From Paenibacillus typhae (GTDB taxonomy: Bacteria > Bacillota > Bacilli > Paenibacillales > Paenibacillaceae): DNA of 64,000 bases. A model generated the notes under the pieces. It had not been told where the DNA came from. It did no database searches and was given only the letters and a program-made list of their open reading frames with translations. This document shows, piece after piece, positions 1 to 8,843 of the stretch. The stretch is taken from positions 186,001 to 250,000 of the forward strand of contig NZ_FNDX01000002.1 in NCBI RefSeq assembly GCF_900099765.1. Direction: 5' to 3'. The first letter of the stretch is position 1, and every line of letters begins with the position of its first letter. A program made the position numbers and the translations under genes.

Positions 1-203
1 ATGATCAGCTTCCCCCGGCCCAGTGTCAGCTCACTGCGCTGAAATTTTCCTGCCAGCGCTTGGGCTGCAGCGATGCTGGCAGGCTCATTGCCGTGAATAC
101 CGGATACAATCATGAAGACCGGACCGCTCCTATGGCTGTTTATCACATAATAGGGCGTGGCGAACGCCGTATTCGGTGCAAGAGTATGCTGTCTAACAGA
201 CAC
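1..203 (-). CDS. Succinylglutamate desuccinylase/aspartoacylase-like M14 hydrolase (5' part only)
   Basis: This gene runs off the left edge, so only about 67 codons are visible. I chose the GTG at 203 because AGGAGG lies nine bases upstream. The peptide contains FMIVSGIHGNEPAS near residues 30-43. G-x-H-G-N-E-P is the zinc site (His and Glu ligands) of the aspartoacylase/succinylglutamate desuccinylase branch of M14 carboxypeptidases. No signal peptide is visible, so a cytoplasmic enzyme is likely. The substrate cannot be told because the catalytic C-terminal half lies outside the window. The family call rests on one strong motif. Confidence 0.65.
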   Translation of the reverse strand, partial: MSVRQHTLAPNTAFATPYYVINSHRSGPVFMIVSGIHGNEPASIAAAQALAGKFQRSELTLGRGKLI

Positions 204-382
204 TGGGCTACGCCTCCTGTCCTGTATTTCGTAGATATCTCCTTATAATGTATGCAGCCTGCCGGAACGGGTTTGGACATTTGCTGTTGCGGGCCGGATC
301 AGGGGATTTCAGAATTTCACTATCCATTGATCCATTCTGCTATGGGCAAAAAAAGCAGAACATCACGCAGTTGTCAATCAAC

Positions 383-1597
383 CTACGCAAGCCCTGCTCC
401 TCTGTATATAATCCGGTGCACAGCCCATATGGCCAGTGCTGCAGTTACCAGGCCGCCGCCAATCCAGCAGACACCGCTCCAGCCCCAGTGCTGCCAGGCA
501 TAGCTGCCCAGCGTGGAACCAAGCGCGCCGCCGGCAAAGGTGCTGACCATAAACACGGTATTAATCCTGCTACGTGCAGCCGGTTCCAGCGCGTAAATCC
601 GGGCCTGGTTGCTGACCTGCGTTCCCTGAACACCAAGATCAAGCACGATGACTCCGGCAACCAGGCTCCAGATGGTCAGGCCGGATAAGCCGAACAGCCC
701 GAAGGACAGCAGGGTCAGCAGAATCAGCAAACCGATGATCCGTTTAGGCGCAACCTTGTCTGCCAAGCGTCCGACTACCGGTGCCCCTGCCGCGCCAGCT
801 ACACCGATCAGTCCAAACAAGCCGGCGATTGCACTGCTGTAATGGTATGGCGGCCCCTCCAGATAAAAAGCGAGAGAAGTCCAGAACACACTGAAAGAGC
901 CGAACATGCAGGCACCGATCAGTGAGGCTTCACGCAGGGTGGAGTAATTCCGGACTAGCTGGACCATAGAACCAAGCAGCTCCTTATAGGAGGCGGAAGT
1001 TTCCGGTTTGGTCAGCGGAAGCAGACGGTACAGAATCACCGACAGCAGGAGCATTAAAGCAGCGGCAATCCAATACATTGCCCGCCAGCCGAAGAAATCG
1101 CCAACAATGCCGGAGACGGTGCGGGCAAGCAGAATGCCGAACAGCAGCCCGCTCATGACCGTTCCGATGACCTTGCCGCGTTCTTCCGGCCGGGCAAGCT
1201 GTGCCGAGAACGGTACGATAATCTGCGGAACCACGGTCGTAATGCCGACAGCAAAGCTGGCAATATACATCCACAGCAGGGACGGCGAAACAGCAAAGCC
1301 AACCAGCGAGAGAGCCACTGCTATCAGCAGCAGCGAAATCAGCGTCCGCCGTTCCCGGATGTCTCCGAGCGGTACAAACAGCAGCATGCCCAGTGCATAA
1401 CCAATCTGCGTGAACATGGAGACATAGCCTACCGCATTGGACGATGCGCCAAACGTGCGGCCGATCTCCGCAAGCAGCGGCTGATTGTAATACAGATTAG
1501 CTACAGCAAGGCCAGAAGTAGTTGCCAGAAGCAGAATTAATCCCCTGGAAGCTCCCTTACCGGAAGGGGCAATTCCAGTTGAAGCAGTTTGGGACAT
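383..1597 (-). CDS. MFS transporter, probable drug/metabolite exporter
   Basis: A 404-residue membrane protein with about twelve hydrophobic segments, the usual length of a major facilitator. The N-terminus has LAVANLYYNQPLLAEIG, typical of the YgaY/SotB-like exporter branch. A GDIRERR loop between helices 2 and 3 matches the MFS motif A position. The ATG at 1597 follows GGAGGAA. The gene stands alone, divergent from a small hydrophilic ORF at 1753. It probably exports a small molecule by proton antiport; the substrate cannot be inferred and no local regulator is evident on this strand. Confidence 0.85.
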   Translation of the reverse strand: MSQTASTGIAPSGKGASRGLILLLATTSGLAVANLYYNQPLLAEIGRTFGASSNAVGYVSMFTQIGYALGMLLFVPLGDIRERRTLISLLLIAVALSLVGFAVSPSLLWMYIASFAVGITTVVPQIIVPFSAQLARPEERGKVIGTVMSGLLFGILLARTVSGIVGDFFGWRAMYWIAAALMLLLSVILYRLLPLTKPETSASYKELLGSMVQLVRNYSTLREASLIGACMFGSFSVFWTSLAFYLEGPPYHYSSAIAGLFGLIGVAGAAGAPVVGRLADKVAPKRIIGLLILLTLLSFGLFGLSGLTIWSLVAGVIVLDLGVQGTQVSNQARIYALEPAARSRINTVFMVSTFAGGALGSTLGSYAWQHWGWSGVCWIGGGLVTAALAIWAVHRIIYRGAGLA

Positions 1598-1752
1598 AAG
1601 TAAGGTTTCCTCCGATCTAAGGGTGCTGCAGCAGGCAGCAAAAATGAATTAACTAACAATAGTATAGCAGCGCCTGTCAATGGTCTTGATGATCCGGCAT
1701 AAAATGCCAGCGGCTGACTCATACTATCTTTTAGCAAACGGAGGTGACATTT

Positions 1753-1923
1753 ATGCCAAAAAACAATGCCGATGCCAAATACAGCCGCGCCAATAACAAG
1801 GCCGACAGCAAACACAACCAGCAGAATCACGCATCTATCAGGGAGATTCCGCAAATGACAGACCCGGATAAACAGGAAGATTATGTGCCGAGTCTAAACG
1901 GAGTGACCAAAAACGAAACCTAG
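1753..1923 (+). CDS. Small hydrophilic protein of unknown function (56 aa)
   Basis: A short ORF with a good ribosome site: GGAGGTGA lies just before the ATG at 1753. The product begins MPKNNADAKYSRANNKADSK and is rich in Asn, Lys, Gln and Asp, with no membrane segment or cysteine. A terminator-like hairpin follows the stop codon directly. The composition recalls small acid-soluble or stress proteins of spore formers, but I see no diagnostic SASP motif, so no function is assigned. The start, stop and terminator make it a believable gene despite its size. Confidence 0.55.
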   Translation: MPKNNADAKYSRANNKADSKHNQQNHASIREIPQMTDPDKQEDYVPSLNGVTKNET

Positions 1924-1937
1924 CCTACTTGTTCTTT

Positions 1938-1977
1938 AGGCTGCTCAATGTCGATACATGACTTGGGCGGCTTTTTT
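1938..1977 (+). terminator. Rho-independent terminator after the 56-aa ORF
   Basis: AGGCTGCTCAA pairs with TTGGGCGGCTT (1963-1973) with a few G-U pairs, followed by a run of T to 1977. It lies 14 bases after the stop codon. Confidence 0.6.
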
Positions 1978-2081
1978 GCTGGCTCACTATTTCTATTAAC
2001 CCCCCTTCACACGTTGACTTCCCCATGCTGCGGGTGATAGTCTTTTCTTCTAAGGCTGTTGCAGATAAAGGAGAATGCAGG

Positions 2082-3017
2082 ATGAAGAAAGCAACGATGA
2101 AGGATATCGCGCGGCTGGCTAATGTATCGGTGGCCACGGTCAGCTATGTATTGAATAATGTCAAAAACCAGACCATTCCCGATCCCACCCGCCAGAGCAT
2201 CCTGCAAATCGCCAAAGAGCTGAATTACGTCCCCAATCTGGCTGCACGCTCGCTAGTTGTTCAGCGGACAGGCATGGTCGGCATCCTCATCAACAAATCC
2301 CCGGGTCTTCCCTACTGGAAGCGCCAAAGCTATTTGTCCCTTACCGACAGTCTGGAGTCAAAGCTTACCTCTGCCGGTTACCATACACTGGTAATCAGCC
2401 TCGATCCGCTTAACCCGGCGATGGATGTCATCCGGGAACGCAAGCTGGATGCCGTTTTTGTGCTGGATGTAATGGATGAGATGTTTTACCGGATTTCTGC
2501 TAATTTCGTGGATGGTGTACCCCTGATTCTGATCGGGAGTCTGATCAATGACCGGATGTTTAATCAGGTGAATTATAATTACCCCAAGGCGCTGGAGACA
2601 GCTGTATCCGCTGCAGATGCTCCGTCATGCTTAATTATGGAGAACCACCACAACGCAGCGCTTGCAGGCTGGATTATGGACAGCTCCGGTCTTGCCAGGG
2701 AGGACATTTACATAGCCGCTGGAGAGGATCAGGGGCAGAAGGAACTTGAAGCCTTTTTGCTGCGGAGCCGCGGTAAGCATATCATCGTCATTAATGAGTT
2801 TCTGGCAAAAGCGGTCGAACGCACCGGGCTCGCTTCCTCGGTTACGGCGCTGTGCACCTGCGGCTTTCCGGAAATTGTCCAGCCGGATACACAGATCATC
2901 CGGTTTCAGAATGACCGGGCACAGACTGCGTTTGAACTGATGGTGACCCTGAAATCCGCTCCGGATGATCCGGCAATTGCCGCCGGGAACCAATTTCTGG
3001 TTGATATCTCTCCTTAA
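2082..3017 (+). CDS. LacI-family transcriptional regulator
   Basis: A 311-residue regulator. Residues 1-55 form the LacI helix-turn-helix (MKDIARLANVSVATVSYVLN), followed by a hinge with NYVPNLAARSL. The rest resembles a periplasmic-binding-protein effector domain. I start it at 2082 because AAAGGAG sits eight bases upstream; an earlier in-frame ATG lacks a ribosome site. The protein is somewhat shorter than the usual 330-340 residues. Its 3' end overlaps the -35 element of the next promoter, which carries a perfect LacI-type palindrome at 3030-3047. It therefore probably represses the downstream MFS gene. The effector is unknown. Confidence 0.85.
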   Translation: MKKATMKDIARLANVSVATVSYVLNNVKNQTIPDPTRQSILQIAKELNYVPNLAARSLVVQRTGMVGILINKSPGLPYWKRQSYLSLTDSLESKLTSAGYHTLVISLDPLNPAMDVIRERKLDAVFVLDVMDEMFYRISANFVDGVPLILIGSLINDRMFNQVNYNYPKALETAVSAADAPSCLIMENHHNAALAGWIMDSSGLAREDIYIAAGEDQGQKELEAFLLRSRGKHIIVINEFLAKAVERTGLASSVTALCTCGFPEIVQPDTQIIRFQNDRAQTAFELMVTLKSAPDDPAIAAGNQFLVDISP

Positions 3018-3029
3018 TTTCTTTATAAT
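3001..3029 (+). promoter_or_regulatory. Sigma-A promoter for the MFS gene at 3106
   Basis: TTGATA (3001-3006), a 17-base spacer and TATAAT (3024-3029) form a near-consensus promoter. The -35 box lies inside the last codons of the LacI gene, so the MFS gene can be transcribed on its own. Confidence 0.7.
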
Positions 3030-3047
3030 AACTTAAACGTTTAAGTT
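3030..3047 (+). promoter_or_regulatory. LacI-type operator (perfect 18-bp palindrome)
   Basis: AACTTAAACGTTTAAGTT is a perfect palindrome with the central CG typical of LacI/GalR operators. It abuts the -10 box and covers the expected transcription start, where bound repressor would block initiation. Confidence 0.75.
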
Positions 3048-3105
3048 GAGCGTTCAGTCTAAACTTGACTGCTTCTTAAGCCAAGTTATAATAGGAGGCT
3101 ATGCC

Positions 3106-4371
3106 ATGATTCCATCTGCTGCCGGCTCCGGCCAAACGGTACCTGAAGCGTCCGGCCAGTACCCGGCTTTGTACAGGAACCGGACCTTTCTTTTGCTTTT
3201 TAGTGCCAGTACCTTATCGGTTCTGGGGAATGCCTTTCATGCGCTGGCGCTCAGCCTGTGGGTGCTGCAGGAAACAGGCAGCGCAAGAATGATGAGCATC
3301 CTGACAATCAGCAATCTTCTCCTCTGCTCCCTGCTGGGCAGTGTTACAGGTACGCTTGCCGACCGGATGAACCGCAGAACACTGATTATGTGCTCCTATC
3401 TGGTCCAGAGCATAGCCGTGCTGGCAATAGCCTTCACGCTCACCCTGATTTCCCCGTCCTACATCCTTATCATTTGCCTGACCGGCATTGTGACCGCAGC
3501 CGGCCAGTTCCAGGCCCCTGCCTTCCAGGCTTCGCTGCTCCCGGTCGTCGGTAAAGATTACATACAGCAGGCGGCGGGCTGGATGACCCTGTCCGAGAAT
3601 ATCTCCCGGACGCTTGGCTATGCCTTGGGCGGTATATTTGTCGCAGCCGTCGGCGGAGCCTGGGCCGTATTCGTAGACGGGATGACGTTTATGCTCGCGT
3701 GCCTGCTGGTTGCAGCCGCGGGCTCTTTTGCAGGTAATTTCCCTGCCGCTGATCATTCGGCCCGCTCCTTTAAACAGGATGTGGCCGGAGGCTTCCGCTA
3801 CATCTGGGGCCATGCTTTTGCCAGATCCATTACGATTCTGCTGCCGGTGCTCACCATGTTCTTCCTGTCCTGCCTGATGCTTACCCAGGTAATGGCCGTT
3901 CAGATCTGGAAAGCGACGCCTTTTCAGTTCGGACTGCTCGAGAGCAGTATTCCGCTCGGCTATATGCTGGGTTCAGGAATGATTATTCTGGCAGGAAAAC
4001 GACTTAAGCACCGCGGCATCATAGTGTCTGCAAGCCTGATGCTGCTCGGTCCGCTCTATATCCTTCTGTCCGTCACCTCAGCGATGAACACGGCTCTTCC
4101 CGTCATTCTGCTGATCGGCTTCACCTTCTCCTTCAGTACCCTGCTGATCAATATCATCCTCAGGCTGGAGGTGCCCGGAGAGCTGCAGGGCCGCATGTTC
4201 GGCGTACTGGGCTCACTGATGAGTGTTGCCCCTCCGCTCGGGTTGGCGGTGTTCTCAGCAGGTGCGGATGTTTTCGGAGTCTCCATAGTCATGGGCGCTG
4301 CAGGAGTATTGCTCAGCCTGTTCGGTACCTCGGCAGTGCTGATGCTTAAGCAGATCCGCAGATATAAGTAG
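3106..4371 (+). CDS. MFS transporter, MFS_3/EntS-like exporter branch
   Basis: A 421-residue protein with twelve predicted membrane helices. The N-terminal region (YRNRTFLLLFSASTLSVLGN) and the loop GTLADRMNRRTL are typical of MFS_3 exporters, which move macrolides, siderophores or peptides out of the cell. The ATG at 3106 follows AGGAGG by seven bases; a competing ATG at 3101 is out of frame. The gene sits behind a strong promoter carrying a LacI-type operator and directly after a LacI-family gene. It is therefore probably induced by a small molecule sensed by that regulator. The substrate is unknown. Confidence 0.85.
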   Translation: MIPSAAGSGQTVPEASGQYPALYRNRTFLLLFSASTLSVLGNAFHALALSLWVLQETGSARMMSILTISNLLLCSLLGSVTGTLADRMNRRTLIMCSYLVQSIAVLAIAFTLTLISPSYILIICLTGIVTAAGQFQAPAFQASLLPVVGKDYIQQAAGWMTLSENISRTLGYALGGIFVAAVGGAWAVFVDGMTFMLACLLVAAAGSFAGNFPAADHSARSFKQDVAGGFRYIWGHAFARSITILLPVLTMFFLSCLMLTQVMAVQIWKATPFQFGLLESSIPLGYMLGSGMIILAGKRLKHRGIIVSASLMLLGPLYILLSVTSAMNTALPVILLIGFTFSFSTLLINIILRLEVPGELQGRMFGVLGSLMSVAPPLGLAVFSAGADVFGVSIVMGAAGVLLSLFGTSAVLMLKQIRRYK

Positions 4372-4450
4372 AGCCAGTCAGGACTGTTTTATAGTAAAAT
4401 GTGGAGAATCATAAACAAATAGCGTTTGACGAAAAAGAGGTGAAAAAGAT

Positions 4451-5236
4451 ATGAGCAACTATGATGATATCATGCGTTACCTGCGGAGAAATCCGCTGAA
4501 AAATGTGACACCGCTAAAAATGATGACTGCCTATCATCAGGTTATGGACAGTTATTTGGTGGAACAAGCAGAGCATTGGGGGATTCTGCTGCTATTGCCG
4601 GCAGAAGCCTATTATTACGACCGGGAGGCATATCCTGAAGCAGATTACATTGTGCTTATGGACTACAGCAGTCTCGAGACGGTTCCTGACCTCATAAACA
4701 GGATACCCGCTGATGCCAAACTGGTGTTCAAGCTCCAGCAGGAAGCGAGGCTAGCTGTCACCCCTTATTTCCCGCTTACACAGGTCCGCAGCTTCTATTC
4801 CTTCAGCACCACCCCCGGCCAAATATTCAAACCGGATAAGGAAGCTGTCGTTAGCGAACAGATAGATGAGCGCCTGCTGCCGCTGTGGATGAAGAACGGC
4901 TATACACCGGAGGAGCTTGTACACTATTTTGAGGACGGAGCGTTTTCGGTAGCTATTTACAAAGATACGACCCCATTCAGTACCTGTATCGTTTTCCGCA
5001 ACGGGGAGCAGATCTGGGAGATCGGGGCAGTACATACGGCAGATTCCGGGCGGAGACAGGGGTTGGCTGCCCGTGTAGTCAGTACGGCGCTTTATCACAC
5101 CATGGCGCGTGGTTACATACCGAGATATCAGGTGCAGGATACCAATATAGCGTCCATCCGGCTTGCTGAAGCAGCCGGGCTTACACTGGCAGTCAAGCTG
5201 GAGCACTGGATCAATTACACCCCGGAGCATAAATAA
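4451..5236 (+). CDS. GNAT family N-acetyltransferase
   Basis: A 261-residue protein. The C-terminal third (WEIGAVHTADSGRRQGLAAR and the following helix) carries the R-x-x-G-x-A acetyl-CoA loop of GNAT enzymes, then a strand-helix pair (YQVQDTNIASIRLAEAAGL) typical of motif B. The N-terminal 130 residues form a separate domain, as in the GNAT_acetyltran group. The ATG at 4451 follows AGAGGTG. It stands alone and is probably cytoplasmic. The acceptor substrate cannot be deduced. Confidence 0.75.
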   Translation: MSNYDDIMRYLRRNPLKNVTPLKMMTAYHQVMDSYLVEQAEHWGILLLLPAEAYYYDREAYPEADYIVLMDYSSLETVPDLINRIPADAKLVFKLQQEARLAVTPYFPLTQVRSFYSFSTTPGQIFKPDKEAVVSEQIDERLLPLWMKNGYTPEELVHYFEDGAFSVAIYKDTTPFSTCIVFRNGEQIWEIGAVHTADSGRRQGLAARVVSTALYHTMARGYIPRYQVQDTNIASIRLAEAAGLTLAVKLEHWINYTPEHK

Positions 5237-5338
5237 GTGAAACTGGGGTCTGCTATACCCGAAACGAATGTAATATAATGGACGTATGAGCTTTTAATAA
5301 AGACGAAGCAACCATTACTTTTTAGAAGGAGTTTATTC

Positions 5339-5695
5339 ATGAATTATCAACCGTATGGTCAGCAACAGGATTATTATTCACCCCCGCCGCCTCCGCCGGC
5401 ACACACTAACGGCAAATCCATTGCCTCTCTGGTACTGGGGATTCTCTCCATCGTAACCCCTTATATCGGCCTTCTCTTCGGAATCGTGGCGATTATTCTG
5501 TCCGCGTTATCCCTGAAGGAGATCCGCAACCGTTATGAGGGCGGCCGGGGCCTGGCCATAGCCGGACTGGTCTGCGGGATTGTCGGCACGATTATTTACG
5601 CCCTGCTTATCCTGTTGTTCGTTGTAATTATTCTGTTTGCAGCCGGAGCAGAGGACAGCATCAGCAACTTCTATTTCAACACCAATAATATCTAA
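5339..5695 (+). CDS. DUF4190-like small membrane protein
   Basis: A 118-residue protein. It starts with a Tyr/Gln/Pro-rich tail containing PPPPPP (about residues 17-23), followed by two hydrophobic helices near residues 30-55 and 72-102 joined by SLKEIRNRYEGGRGLAIAGL. This layout matches DUF4190 proteins, common in Gram-positive bacteria and of unknown function. AGAAGGAG precedes the ATG. A strong hairpin terminator follows, shared with the convergent operon on the other strand. It may be a membrane scaffold or envelope-stress protein, but the sequence does not say. Confidence 0.75.
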   Translation: MNYQPYGQQQDYYSPPPPPPAHTNGKSIASLVLGILSIVTPYIGLLFGIVAIILSALSLKEIRNRYEGGRGLAIAGLVCGIVGTIIYALLILLFVVIILFAAGAEDSISNFYFNTNNI

Positions 5696-5743
5696 ACAGT
5701 GAAACGGAATATAAAGAGAGAAACGCATTCCAAATCAAAAAGA

Positions 5744-5786
5744 AGCAGCAGACACCGGTTTCGATACCGGAATCTGCTGCTTTTTT
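5744..5786. terminator. Bidirectional terminator
   Basis: AGCAGCAGA pairs with TCTGCTGCT around an inner CCGGT/ACCGG stem, followed by TTTTTT on the plus strand and a T-rich run on the minus strand. It separates the convergent 5339 gene and the 5785 response-regulator gene. Confidence 0.85.
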
Positions 5787-6993
5787 ACTGCGGAGGGGTC
5801 CCTTTCGACAGCTGAATGTTGATATTCGCCTGCTGGCGGTATTCGGTCGGCGTAAGCCCGGTCCTTTTACGGAACATTTGGGTAAAATGCTTCATGTCCT
5901 GGTAGCCGACCCGCTCAGCAATTTCGGCCAGCTTCAGCTTCGGATTCAGCAGCAGCAGCTTGGCCTGCTCCAGCCGGAGCGAGGTTACATATTCCTTATA
6001 GCCCTGTCCGGTCTTCTGCTTGAACAGCTGGCTGAAATAAGCCGGATTGAGAAAAACGACCGAAGCCATCCGCTCCAGGGAAAGGTCTTCGGCATAATGC
6101 TCCCGGATATAGTGCAGCGCCACTTCAACCGCCTTCTCCCCGCTGCCCTTGACCGGCTCCAGCTCAAAGGCCTGCGAAGCCGAGGCCTCCCGCATCCGCT
6201 TCACCACTTGCGGTACGGAGCTGAAGTCATGGCTCAATCCGGAATACAGCAGCTGGAAGGGGATTTTCAGATAATGGCTAAGATGCTCCTGCACCTCCGC
6301 CTGAAACTGTCCGATTCGCGCATGTTCTTCCAATGTGATCAGACCCAGCAGGCTACGCCGGTCATAGCTGACCACAAAACCGCGCCCGTGCCGCTCCACC
6401 AGCTCCGACAGCACATTTTCCACGATAAAATGCTCCAGCCTGACCCCGCCTTCACCAGGTTCAAGCTGCACCATCACCAGATAATAGCTGCTGTAGTCCG
6501 CGATAAAAGGGCTCAAATCCAGATTGCCGATATCCAGGCCCGATGCCAGACGCTGAAATACCCCTTCCCGTAGGAAGCGGAGGCTGGCCCGCAGCCGCTC
6601 CCCCTGCCTAGATAAATCGCTGTCCTGCTGAATCTCTTCGGTCAGATTGCCGATAATCTCCTGCAGCTTGCTTTTGCCGATCGGCTTGAGCAGATAATCC
6701 CGGGCACCCAGCCGGACGGCCTCCTGGGCGTAGGCAAATTCGCTGTGGGCCGAGATGACCACCCATTTCACATAGGGAAATCTGCGCCTTGTGATCTTCA
6801 TGAATTCCAGTCCGCTCATCCCGGGCATCAGAATATCAGTCAGGACAATGTGAATATGCTGCTCCTCCATCAGCCTGACCGCATCCTCGGCCCGTTCCGC
6901 AACATATACCTCATACTTAGGGTAGAGATGCTTGATGGTGCGCATGATGCCTTCGCGGATAACCCGTTCATCGTCGGCAATGAGTATGTTCAC
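5785..6993 (-). CDS. YesN-type response regulator with AraC DNA-binding domain
   Basis: A 402-residue regulator. Residues 1-120 are a receiver domain: acidic pair DD near residues 7-8, phospho-acceptor Asp53 in VLTDILMPGMSG, and the conserved Lys in DYLLKPIGK near residue 103. The last 100 residues hold two helix-turn-helix units of the AraC family (FLNPAYFSQLFKQKTG and RVGYQDMKHFTQMFRKRTG). It is shorter than many YesN proteins (often 500 or more) because the middle linker is reduced. Its start overlaps the kinase gene stop by four bases (ATGA). It should activate the sugar transporter genes of the same operon. Confidence 0.9.
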   Translation of the reverse strand: MNILIADDERVIREGIMRTIKHLYPKYEVYVAERAEDAVRLMEEQHIHIVLTDILMPGMSGLEFMKITRRRFPYVKWVVISAHSEFAYAQEAVRLGARDYLLKPIGKSKLQEIIGNLTEEIQQDSDLSRQGERLRASLRFLREGVFQRLASGLDIGNLDLSPFIADYSSYYLVMVQLEPGEGGVRLEHFIVENVLSELVERHGRGFVVSYDRRSLLGLITLEEHARIGQFQAEVQEHLSHYLKIPFQLLYSGLSHDFSSVPQVVKRMREASASQAFELEPVKGSGEKAVEVALHYIREHYAEDLSLERMASVVFLNPAYFSQLFKQKTGQGYKEYVTSLRLEQAKLLLLNPKLKLAEIAERVGYQDMKHFTQMFRKRTGLTPTEYRQQANINIQLSKGTPPQ

Positions 6994-8756
6994 GTAATCA
7001 GGTCTCCTTCCCCGGTCAGCGGCAGCAGGATCGAAACTCTGGTCCCGGTCCCCGGATAGCTCTGAATCTGCAGCCCGTAGCTCTCCCCAAACATATGCTG
7101 CAGGCGGCGGTGCAGATTTTGCAGTCCGATTCCGCTTTTGCCGGATTCTCTGGGACCTCTTCCATCCAGAGAATTCAGCAGGTGCGCAAGCTCCGTTTCC
7201 GTCATGCCGTTGCCGTTATCTTCTACCACCAGTTTAAGTATATTGTCTTCCTCGCAGGTATACACCTTGAGAATCCCCTGACGGTCCAGCGGCTCCAGAC
7301 CATGCTTCACAGCATTCTCAATAACCGGCTGCACTGTCATCTTCGGCACCTTGATGTCCAGCCAGCGCTCGCCGATATCCGTTACGATCTGCAGCCGGCC
7401 TTCCAGGCGGATCGAGATAATGGCCAGGTAATGGCCGGTCTGCTCCAGCTCCTCCGCAAGTGTCACCTCTGCCCCGTCTTCCCAGTGGCTGCTGTAACGG
7501 AACATCGACGACAGGGAGAGCACCAGCTCACCAAGCTGTTCATTGCCCTCCTCATCCAGCATCCAGTAGATCATATCGAGCGTGTTGTACAGAAAATGCG
7601 GATTCACCTGGGACTGCAGCGCTTGGAGCTCGGCGTTCTTTTCACTGACGGACGAGAGCTTCACCCGTTCAATCAGCTCTTCGATCCGCCGGACCATCCG
7701 GTTAAAGGCTGCAACAAGAATGTTAATCTCCTGATAGGACGACACATTGACCATTCCGCGGAAATTTCCGACCTCCACCTGCCGCATTTCGCGGATAACC
7801 TTCTTCAGCGGGGAAGAAATGGTCCTGGAGACAATGAACGCAATCAGCGTGGATACCAGGATTAGAATCGAAATAACGATCAGCAGATACCGCTTCATCT
7901 CAACCAGCTCCACATTGAGATCCTTATCCGGTGTAATCGACATGACCCACCAGCCTGAAAAAGAGAGCTTCGAGGCCACAATCAGCCTGTCCGTCTCCTG
8001 CTTCACCATCACATCCTCATAGTCCGGCAGGGCGGGGAGATTCTCTACTGCCGGTGTAGGATCAGTAGCCGAGGAGACAAAACGGCCGTCCTGCGACATC
8101 AGATACACCTGGCTGTGTGCACCGAGTTTCAGGTTATCAAGGGCATCCAGCACCGGCTCGGGATTGGTCTCATACAGGACAATGCCGATCGGCTTATGCT
8201 CATTGAGGTCAAAAATCTGCCGTCCGAAAGCGAATACAGGACTGTCCTCCACCTGGTCGATCAGCGAATGCTCATAGACGCCGAGCCAGACCATTTTACC
8301 GGAGGAAGCCTGCAATTGCTTGTACCAGTCTGTTGTTTTATAATGCGGATCGACCACATTCATATAGTTGCCGTAATTATAGATTTTGCCCTTGTCCGTA
8401 ATGACATGAATGCCTACGAGATCATCACGCGAATAAAAAATAGAGCCGATTATATTCGTAATCGTCTGTTCGTTAATATAGGCCACCGCCGGTTCATCGG
8501 TTGTTTCATTGAGCAGGCGGATCATTTCAAAGTTATTGCTGAGTGACTTCGACAGCGCGTCATATCCCTTATAGAGCAGAGTGAACAGCCCGGCCGTCTG
8601 GGCGACATTCTTCTGCGACAAATCGCTGATTTTTTCATGCAGCTGCTCGGTAGTCCGGTTATAGTACAGCAGACTGACGCTTAACAGAATACTGGACATG
8701 CAAAAAAGAAACAGCAGAAACAACCGGTAATGGATGGAATGAAAGCCGTTTCGCAT
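6990..8756 (-). CDS. YesM-type sensor histidine kinase
   Basis: A 588-residue membrane kinase. It has a first membrane helix near residues 10-30, an extracellular Cache-like sensor to about residue 285, a second helix (LLIVISILILVSTLIAFIVS), and a HAMP segment. The His_kinase domain follows with QVNPHFLYNTLDMIYW, where the His is phosphorylated, and then a HATPase_c domain with PVIENAVKHGLEP and SGIGLQNLHRRL. The gene follows the permease genes of a sugar ABC transporter and overlaps its response regulator, so both are probably made together. It likely senses an extracellular saccharide or a loaded binding protein. Confidence 0.92.
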   Translation of the reverse strand: MRNGFHSIHYRLFLLFLFCMSSILLSVSLLYYNRTTEQLHEKISDLSQKNVAQTAGLFTLLYKGYDALSKSLSNNFEMIRLLNETTDEPAVAYINEQTITNIIGSIFYSRDDLVGIHVITDKGKIYNYGNYMNVVDPHYKTTDWYKQLQASSGKMVWLGVYEHSLIDQVEDSPVFAFGRQIFDLNEHKPIGIVLYETNPEPVLDALDNLKLGAHSQVYLMSQDGRFVSSATDPTPAVENLPALPDYEDVMVKQETDRLIVASKLSFSGWWVMSITPDKDLNVELVEMKRYLLIVISILILVSTLIAFIVSRTISSPLKKVIREMRQVEVGNFRGMVNVSSYQEINILVAAFNRMVRRIEELIERVKLSSVSEKNAELQALQSQVNPHFLYNTLDMIYWMLDEEGNEQLGELVLSLSSMFRYSSHWEDGAEVTLAEELEQTGHYLAIISIRLEGRLQIVTDIGERWLDIKVPKMTVQPVIENAVKHGLEPLDRQGILKVYTCEEDNILKLVVEDNGNGMTETELAHLLNSLDGRGPRESGKSGIGLQNLHRRLQHMFGESYGLQIQSYPGTGTRVSILLPLTGEGDLIT

Positions 8757-8843
8757 AAGACTCTCCTCCCTCGCCCCACCTGATCTGTCCTGCCGTTCCC
8801 TATTATAATTCCAACCCTTTTAGGAAAGCAACGGCTTTTCCCT

